Notes under the pieces: generated by a model | Database searches by the model: none | What the model saw: the letters and a program-made list of their open reading frames with translations, nothing else | What the model was told of the DNA's origin: nothing | Translations under genes and position numbers: made by a program | From: Thermodesulfobacteriota bacterium | Lineage (GTDB): Bacteria > Desulfobacterota > Desulfobacteria > Desulfobacterales > RPRI01 | Assembly: GCA_030836965.1 (NCBI GenBank) | Contig: JAUPLM010000129.1 | Coordinates: 1 to 11,579, forward strand | Reading direction: 5' to 3' | DNA length: 11,579 nt | Shown here: positions 7,715 to 11,579 of the stretch, one piece after another | How positions within the stretch are numbered: position 1 is the stretch's first letter | How the letters are laid out: each line of letters starts with the position of its first letter

Positions 7715-7992
7715 GAATAGCAACCTCCAGATCTGATCCGGCAACTGTTCAGGAGGATTCTATGTTTTTTTATAAGAGTCGGTCGGAGGAAACAGGGTAA
7801 GTCTGATCGGAAAACGGCACATGGCGGGGCGCCGCCGGATAACCGGCTTCGTCTCACGGTGCCGATGAGAGAAATTTTTTCTATATTAAAAGGGCGCCCT
7901 GTTTGAGGGGATTCCCTTTTTATTCTTATTTGATCAGCTTCGCCTGTCCGGCGCTGAATGATTTGGAAAAAGACCGAGCCCCCTGAATTCAA
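7715..7992 (-). promoter_or_regulatory. Structured 5' leader of the receptor operon
   Basis: This 278-base gap separates the lipoprotein stop from the receptor start. Positions 7815-7864 can fold as a three-way junction: closing stem CGGCAC (7815-7820) with GTGCCG (7859-7864), a GCCGG/CCGGC hairpin (7834-7847, loop ATAA) and a GGCG/CGCC hairpin (7823-7833). An alternative closing pair, ATCGG (7806-7810) with CCGAT (7862-7866), shares bases with the first, so two mutually exclusive folds are possible. I cannot match it to a known riboswitch class. I see no convincing sigma70 promoter in this stretch. Confidence 0.4.
7888..7920. terminator. Candidate terminator after the lipoprotein gene
   Basis: AAAAGGG (7888-7894) pairs with CCCTTTT (7914-7920) and a CCC/GGG pair extends the stem inside. 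On the minus strand the stem ends in TTTT followed by AATATAG, a short run; it lies about 75-105 bases after the lipoprotein stop. On the plus strand the T-run is better, but no plus-strand gene ends here. It may terminate or attenuate transcription between the two small genes and the receptor operon. Confidence 0.4.
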
Positions 7993-8280
7993 TTACCGGT
8001 TATCGATGAAGAACCTTTTTTCCCGGCCGTCGTCAATTTTAACGTAAAGCCTGCCGTCCCTTATCTTCGTAACGGTACCTTTATTCAAAGGGTGGTTGCA
8101 GTCGCATCGACCGCCCCTGGTTCTGGAGATGGTATTGCAGCACATCATGGGACAACCGCAGACGTAAACCGTTTCGCCGATTTTGAGCTTACCGAGATCG
8201 GCTTTTTGGTTCACGCTCCGGCCTGCGCTGCAACCCAGCAGCAGAATTAGAGCGATCAGAATGTTTAACCCTTTCTTCAT
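7993..8280 (-). CDS. Cys-rich lipoprotein, unknown function
   Basis: This is a small lipoprotein of 95 residues. The start is placed at the ATG at 8278-8280 (a longer frame begins at 8319) because it gives a classical lipoprotein signal: MKKG, a hydrophobic core, and lipobox LLLGC with C17 as the lipidated residue. The mature part carries six cysteines in two groups: VCGCPMMCCNTIS (C41, C43, C47, C48, with two adjacent methionines) and RCDCNHP (C59, C61, then H63). A beta-rich tail follows (TVTKIRDGRLYVKIDDGREKRFF). The CxCxxxCC...CxC arrangement with Met and His suggests binding of a soft metal such as copper or zinc. GAAGG lies upstream of the ATG. It follows the small exported protein and precedes the receptor. 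I do not recognise a named family. Confidence 0.8.
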   Translation of the reverse strand: MKKGLNILIALILLLGCSAGRSVNQKADLGKLKIGETVYVCGCPMMCCNTISRTRGGRCDCNHPLNKGTVTKIRDGRLYVKIDDGREKRFFIDNR

Positions 8281-8326
8281 AGTACCTTCGATCCTTTTCC
8301 GGAACGGCATTTGATCCATGACTTTT

Positions 8327-8352
8327 CGCAGGCTGAAATACTTCAGCCTGCG
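8327..8352. repeat. Perfect 11-bp inverted repeat between two small genes
   Basis: CGCAGGCTGAA (8327-8337) and TTCAGCCTGCG (8342-8352) form a perfect 11-bp stem with a 4-base ATAC loop. It lies between the stop of the small exported protein and the start of the lipoprotein. On the minus strand it is followed by AAAAG rather than a T-run, so it is not a normal intrinsic terminator. It could protect the upstream mRNA from 3' decay, occlude the lipoprotein leader, or be a protein-binding site. Confidence 0.65.
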
Positions 8353-8377
8353 CGGTCGGGAGGTTTCCCGCCAATGA

Positions 8378-8671
8378 CTACAAAAAGTCCTGCCCCGGAT
8401 TGCAGGGCGGGGCTCGCCCGCGTAAGGGGTTATAGTATAAGGATGAGTTTGGGAAGATTACTGCGGGTCCGGGGTCTGACTGAACTGTAAAGAGCCGGAT
8501 GTCGTCGGCAGCGTTTACAGGTTTGAAAAAAAGAAACGGGTGGTGATCCGCTTGTGTTTGGATTGAGCAGGGGTGTGAATGACATGCGCAGCAGTGGTGG
8601 TAGCTTCCCAGGAAAAAGGAAAGGAAAAGAAAAAAACTCATAAAGACGGCCAGTTGTTTTCTAAATACCAC
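8378..8671 (-). CDS. Small exported Cys/His-rich protein, unknown function
   Basis: This 97-residue protein starts at a GTG (8669-8671), chosen because CTGGAGA lies about eight bases upstream and because it supplies a basic N-region (VFRKQ) before the hydrophobic core. An ATG ten codons later (8641) is the alternative. Residues 7-23 are a signal or anchor. They are followed at once by HHCCACHSHPC (H25, H26, C27, C28, C30, H31, H33, C35), and H43/H44 come next. The remainder includes a hydrophobic stretch and ends in RGRAPPC plus a few residues. The layout of hydrophobic N-terminus, His/Cys cluster, second hydrophobic stretch and terminal RAPP resembles small proteins I have seen next to metal-responsive receptors (DUF2946-like layout). 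It is probably the first gene of the minus-strand cluster. Metal binding is inferred from the cluster. Confidence 0.72.
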   Translation of the reverse strand: MVFRKQLAVFMSFFLFLSFFLGSYHHCCACHSHPCSIQTQADHHPFLFFKPVNAADDIRLFTVQSDPGPAVIFPNSSLYYNPLRGRAPPCNPGQDFL

Positions 8672-8743
8672 TGTATTAATCTCCAGATAGAAGAATTTTG
8701 AATTAATATGAGCAATAAAAATGCCAATATCCGCAGAAATTTG

Positions 8744-8749
8744 ATTATA
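8744..8749 (-). promoter_or_regulatory. Candidate -10 box for the metal cluster
   Basis: On the minus strand this is a perfect TATAAT. The best -35 at normal spacing is only about half matched (TCGTTA, 17-base spacer), which would suit an activated promoter. A start near 8737 gives a leader of roughly 65 bases before the GTG start at 8671. Confidence 0.4.
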
Positions 8750-8933
8750 TTGTATATTGCAAGTGATAACGACCTGTTATCCTGACATAGGAAATATATG
8801 ACGAAATATTAATATTCTCAGATGCCCTCAATATTTTGTGGAGCTTTCATATGTTGAGGATAATTTTTACCGGTTGAAGTGGAATTGTGGCAGGGCCGGA
8901 AAAGCCGCTGATTATTGACAGCATGCATTCCAT

Positions 8934-8962
8934 TTGACAACTCAGCGGGTATTCGGTAGTTC
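8934..8962 (+). promoter_or_regulatory. Weak candidate promoter for the PAS-LuxR gene
   Basis: A perfect TTGACA (8934-8939) is followed after 17 bases by TAGTTC, a poor -10. A second TTGACA at 8915-8920 has no -10 at suitable spacing. The -10 weakness means this may be a regulator site rather than a promoter. Confidence 0.25.
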
Positions 8963-9045
8963 TGTCAATGTTTAATAAATCACGAAACAAATACAGCCCG
9001 TTCTTGTTTCAACCGGCGCCTTTGATCATGACAGAGGAGCAATAG

Positions 9046-10809
9046 ATGTACAATCCATCAAAGACAAATCAGGAACTGACCGAAGAAATATCCTGCCTGA
9101 AACAAACAATCAGAGAATTGAAAAAAGCGGAAGCGAAGCATAACCGGGAGAGCAGGGATAAATTAAGCCTGATCACCGGGAACATGGCGGATTGTGTCTC
9201 CCTGGTGGACGCGAGCGGGACGTATCAATATATAACGCCGTCATATGGTAAAGTGCTCGGATACAGTTCGAAGGATATGATCGGTATCTCCGGATTCAGT
9301 TTTATCCATCCGGATGATCTGGAAAGGGTACTGAAGCTTTACAGGGATGGTATTAAGCAAAATTTGAACGAATTCCGTTATGAGACGAGGTTCCGCCACA
9401 GGAGTGGCCACTATGTGCCAATGGAGGTCAGGACGAGTTCTTTAAGGGATGCAAAAGGGAAAATTATCGGAGGTGTTGTCGGCGCACGGGATATAACGGA
9501 AAAGCTGCAAATAGACGAAGAGCGCAGGCGGGCGGAAGATGCTCTTGCAGATAGCGAACACCGCCGCCGCAATCTTGCCGACACCCTCTCGAACGCCATG
9601 GTTTATAAACTGGCAGCCGAGCCTGACGGCGGCAGGCGCTTCATCTATGTCAGCCGCGCGGTGGAGCGGCTGAACGAAGCCACGGAAGAGGAGGTTCTGG
9701 CCGACGCCGGGGTAATCTACAGGCAGGTGTTGCCTGAATACCGCCGGATAGTCAGTGATCGGGAGGAGGAGGCTCTTAAGAACCTGACTACCATGCAGGT
9801 CGAGGTCCAGAGCCGCCTGCCGAGCGGTTGTTTGCGCTGGTTTGAATATACCTCCACCCCGCATCTTCAGGCCGATGGGCTCCTTGTCTGGAACGGAGTT
9901 GAGGTGGACATCACCGACCGCAAGCGGGCTGAGGAGGCCCTGCGGGAGAGTGAGAAGAGATTAAACCTGATCACGGAAAATATGGTGGACTGTGTCGCTC
10001 TGCTGGATACGAGCGGCACATATCAATTCGTAACACCGTCTTACAGGGAGGTGCTTGGATATAGCCCTGAAGAGCTGGTCGGTATTTCCGGTTTCAGTTT
10101 TCTCCATCCGGATGATCTTGAATATGTAATGAAGCTCTACATGGATGGTATGGAGCAGGGTTTGTGCGAAATACGATATGAAACGAGTCTACGCCACAAA
10201 AATGGACACTATGTGCCGCTGGAGGTCAGAGCCCGTTCCCTGAAGGATGCAAACGGGAAAATTACCGGGGTAGTCCTTGCCGCCCGCGACATAACGGAGC
10301 GGAAGCTGACCGAGGAGGAACTGGATAAGTACCGGAAGCAGCTTGAGAAGATGGTTAAGGAACGGACAGCGGAACTGGAAAACAAGAACATAACTCTTCA
10401 GGAACTCAATACTACGCTCAAGGTTCTCCTGGCGCAGCGGGAAGATGATAAGAAGGATATGGAGGAGAGGTTCGTGTTGAATGTCCGGAATCTGGTTCTC
10501 CCCTATGTGGAAAGGATGAAAACAGGACCTCTCGACATTAATCAGCGCCCCTATCTTGAAATTATTGAAACTCATCTCAATGAAATAGCCACACCCCTGT
10601 TGAAAAACATGAGGCAATTCAAACTTACTCCCAGAGAAATCAAAGTGGCCGCACTCGTAAAGCAGGGCAGGTCGACAAAAGAGATTGCAGAAATATTAAG
10701 AATATCAACCGGATCAATAGATATTCATAGAAAGCATATTAGAGAAAAACTGGGCTTGAAAGATAGAAAGGCAAACCTTCAGGCTTATATTGAAAATCTT
10801 GAGCAATAG
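9046..10809 (+). CDS. Three-PAS sensor with LuxR-type DNA-binding domain
   Basis: This is a one-component regulator of 587 residues, predicted cytoplasmic with no membrane segment or signal. A short coiled coil (about 5-40) is followed by PAS 1 (about 42-155), PAS 2 (about 165-295, more divergent) and PAS 3 (about 308-425), each ending in a DIT(E/D) motif. A coiled coil follows at about 425-485. A LuxR-type helix-turn-helix lies at about 526-587, with LTPREIKVAALVKQGRSTKEIAEIL and the recognition-helix region TGSIDIHRKHIREKLGL. PAS 1 and PAS 3 are close copies. There is no histidine kinase, ATPase or receiver domain, so sensing and DNA binding sit in one chain. GAGGAG lies six bases before the ATG. 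It is transcribed away from the metal cluster across a shared 374-base region and could regulate it; the PAS ligand is not evident. Confidence 0.92.
   Translation: MYNPSKTNQELTEEISCLKQTIRELKKAEAKHNRESRDKLSLITGNMADCVSLVDASGTYQYITPSYGKVLGYSSKDMIGISGFSFIHPDDLERVLKLYRDGIKQNLNEFRYETRFRHRSGHYVPMEVRTSSLRDAKGKIIGGVVGARDITEKLQIDEERRRAEDALADSEHRRRNLADTLSNAMVYKLAAEPDGGRRFIYVSRAVERLNEATEEEVLADAGVIYRQVLPEYRRIVSDREEEALKNLTTMQVEVQSRLPSGCLRWFEYTSTPHLQADGLLVWNGVEVDITDRKRAEEALRESEKRLNLITENMVDCVALLDTSGTYQFVTPSYREVLGYSPEELVGISGFSFLHPDDLEYVMKLYMDGMEQGLCEIRYETSLRHKNGHYVPLEVRARSLKDANGKITGVVLAARDITERKLTEEELDKYRKQLEKMVKERTAELENKNITLQELNTTLKVLLAQREDDKKDMEERFVLNVRNLVLPYVERMKTGPLDINQRPYLEIIETHLNEIATPLLKNMRQFKLTPREIKVAALVKQGRSTKEIAEILRISTGSIDIHRKHIREKLGLKDRKANLQAYIENLEQ
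9169..9510 (+). repeat. Internal PAS duplication, copy 1
   Basis: The PAS 1 coding segment repeats as PAS 3 at about 9967-10308, an offset of 798 bases. Protein similarity runs from LIT-N-DCV through SGTYQ, TPSY, VLGYS, GISGFSF, HPDDLE, RYET, GHYVP and ARDITE. This is an in-gene duplication, not a mobile repeat. Confidence 0.85.
9967..10308 (+). repeat. Internal PAS duplication, copy 2
   Basis: This is the PAS 3 copy of the segment at about 9169-9510. The two share most core residues, while the PAS 2 domain between them does not. Confidence 0.85.
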
Positions 10810-10871
10810 GTAGTTTATCCCCCCATTATCCACCAGAACATATACAATTGACATTCCTGCCAACTCGTCTA

Positions 10872-10901
10872 TTAACACTGTTACCTTTTATTATATATAA
10901 T
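10872..10901 (+). promoter_or_regulatory. Candidate sigma70 promoter for the 85-residue protein gene
   Basis: TTAACA (10872-10877) and TATAAT (10896-10901) are separated by 18 bases, a good match to sigma70. It would give a leader of about 85 bases before the ATG at 10993. A second candidate overlaps it upstream: TTGACA at 10848-10853 with TATTAA 16 bases later. I see no clear terminator for the PAS gene in 10810-10870. Confidence 0.5.
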
Positions 10902-10992
10902 GGAGACCGCAATAGCATAATAATAAATATGTTGTCGGGATGTTGTTTGGATAATCTGAAAGTTGCCGGCATTACCGGCACAAGAGAGGCCC

Positions 10993-11250
10993 ATGAATAT
11001 AGAAGTGCCGGAAACCATCAGGCAGCAGGCCAACCGGTGTCGAAACAACTTCTCATGCCTTGCTTCCGGGGATCGTAGCGGTCAGTCAAAATGCAAAGTA
11101 CATTATTCCGGAGGCAGGAATGTGCTCGTCCTCGCCGTCTCTGAAGGAGATCTTTCGTGTCCATATTGCATATCTTTCGGAGAGCGAAAGCTATGTACCT
11201 GCCCGGTTAATTATCATCTTCATATTACGGCGCCTTACAAACCCAGCTGA
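10993..11250 (+). CDS. Small Cys-rich protein with CPYC and CTCP motifs
   Basis: This is an 85-residue, predicted soluble protein with no signal peptide. The ATG at 10993 follows GAGAGG, with close spacing; a longer frame begins at 10963. The first half holds scattered cysteines (C16, C22, C34). The second half reads LSCPYCISFGERKLCTCPVNYHLH, with CxxC and CxC pairs and nearby histidines that could make a zinc or iron-sulfur site. Short proteins with a C-x-x-C...SFG...CTCP pattern are ones I associate with deltaproteobacteria, often near signalling genes, but I know no function. It stands between the PAS regulator and the RsbRD_N-type gene, probably under its own promoter. Coding status rests on the motif spacing and length, so moderate confidence. 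Confidence 0.62.
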   Translation: MNIEVPETIRQQANRCRNNFSCLASGDRSGQSKCKVHYSGGRNVLVLAVSEGDLSCPYCISFGERKLCTCPVNYHLHITAPYKPS

Positions 11251-11360
11251 TATCCTGTATAGCCTCCTTTGCACGTTTTTTCAAAACCCCGTCTCATACC
11301 CGATATATCCTAATTTCTGCCATATATATCAACAATAACAGGATATTTCATGTCTTTGGT

Positions 11361-11389
11361 TTGACATCTCATGCGCTGCTTGTTATAAA
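11361..11389 (+). promoter_or_regulatory. Near-consensus sigma70 promoter for the terminal gene
   Basis: TTGACA (11361-11366) and TATAAA (11384-11389) are separated by exactly 17 bases. Transcription would begin near 11396, giving a leader of about 38 bases before the ATG at 11434. The AT-rich 183-base gap before this gene holds nothing else I can support. Confidence 0.72.
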
Positions 11390-11433
11390 AACTAAAACAG
11401 CAGGAACAAATTACAGACGGATATGGGTATCAA

Positions 11434-11579
11434 ATGGGCTTTTCTTTGGCAGGCTTTCTTAAGAAAAACAGGGCGACCATCATAACACAGTGGGTGGATC
11501 AGCTCAGAGTCGAGGTAAGCCCTCAGTATGCCGAGCGGCCCCGGAAAGAGCTTATGACCACCGTATCGCAGGCTTACGA
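11434..11579 (+). CDS. RsbRD_N-type signalling protein, N-terminus only
   Basis: Forty-eight residues are visible before the window ends with the frame open. They begin MGFSLAGFLKKNRATI and run through QWVDQLRVEVSPQYAERPRKEL to TTVSQAY. This matches the start of the RsbRD_N domain, a helical, globin-like sensor module at the N-terminus of RsbR-type stressosome proteins and of some deltaproteobacterial histidine kinases. The tell-tale features are the FLKKN-x-x-x-I start, the W in the first helix and the Y-x-x-RP-R-EL segment. Upstream the frame reaches a stop at 11386-11388 with no other start, so the ATG at 11434 is chosen, though its ribosome binding site is weak. Whether a kinase, STAS or PAS domain follows cannot be seen. 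Confidence 0.7.
   Translation, partial: MGFSLAGFLKKNRATIITQWVDQLRVEVSPQYAERPRKELMTTVSQAY

Larger units (their letters stand above)
8672..9045. promoter_or_regulatory. Divergent intergenic regulatory region
   Basis: This is a 374-base, AT-rich stretch between the minus-strand metal cluster and the plus-strand PAS regulator. I see no coding sequence in it. It holds a candidate minus-strand -10 box, a 12-base palindrome AATATT-AATATT at 8805-8816, a longer inverted repeat CCTCAA (8826-8831) / TTGAGG (8854-8859), and three TTGACA-type words: direct at 8915-8920 and 8934-8939, inverted at 8963-8968. Such clustering suits regulator binding. Confidence 0.6.

Noticed and set aside
7806..7920. Possible cobalamin riboswitch ahead of a BtuB-like receptor
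   Set aside because: A GGGAAT word resembles part of the core, but the expected GCCACTG and the AGGAGACCTGCC-type ends are absent.
7711..7992. A 93-codon minus-strand frame filling the gap before the first receptor
   Set aside because: The translation looks random (no domain, no signal, basic and serine-rich), it lacks a convincing ribosome binding site, and it covers the structured leader.
8886..8904. Sigma54-like TGGCAG element before the PAS-LuxR gene
   Set aside because: The GC doublet does not fall at the required distance from GG, so the -24/-12 pattern fails.
9046..10809. Reading the PAS protein as a histidine kinase
   Set aside because: No H-box, N-box or G-box is present; the region after the last PAS is a coiled coil followed by a LuxR-type helix-turn-helix.
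1..11579. Mobile elements, CRISPR arrays, tRNA or rRNA genes
   Set aside because: I saw no transposase or integrase motifs, no regularly spaced repeats, and no sequence resembling tRNA or rRNA on either strand.

Overview
The window reads as bacterial chromosome, most likely from a deltaproteobacterium (Desulfobacterota in the wide sense). The lineage is inferred from gene style: a multi-PAS protein ending in a LuxR-type helix-turn-helix with no kinase domain, an RsbRD_N-like N-terminus, and a short Cys-rich 'CPYC...CTCP' protein are types I associate with that group. No marker gene is present, so the assignment is tentative.

Positions 1 to about 8671 hold ten genes, all on the minus strand and tightly packed. 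In transcription order they are: a small Cys/His-rich exported protein (GTG start), a Cys-rich lipoprotein, a 278-base gap with a structured leader, a TonB-dependent receptor of unknown substrate, a membrane-anchored YHS-domain protein, a NapH/CcoG-like polyferredoxin, a small membrane protein with a four-Cys cluster, a second TonB-dependent receptor, and exbB, exbD and tonB (tonB runs off the window). Several junctions overlap (ATGA or about 20 bp), which supports one or two transcription units.

The second receptor carries a CxxxM motif, a further Met and an HxM motif. Their spacing matches, as I remember it, the copper site of Pseudomonas OprC. Two receptors, a private ExbB-ExbD-TonB motor, a YHS metal-binding protein, a possible metal reductase and four separate small or anchored Cys-rich proteins together suggest a complete envelope route for copper or a related soft metal: outer-membrane uptake, periplasmic binding and possibly reduction at the inner membrane. 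No dedicated inner-membrane metal transporter is visible.

Positions 8672-9045 are a divergent, AT-rich regulatory region with inverted repeats. From 9046 the plus strand carries a three-PAS LuxR-type regulator whose first and third PAS domains are recent duplicates, then an 85-residue Cys-rich protein, then the start of an RsbRD_N-type signalling protein preceded by a near-consensus sigma70 promoter. The PAS regulator may control the divergent metal operon, but only its position suggests this.
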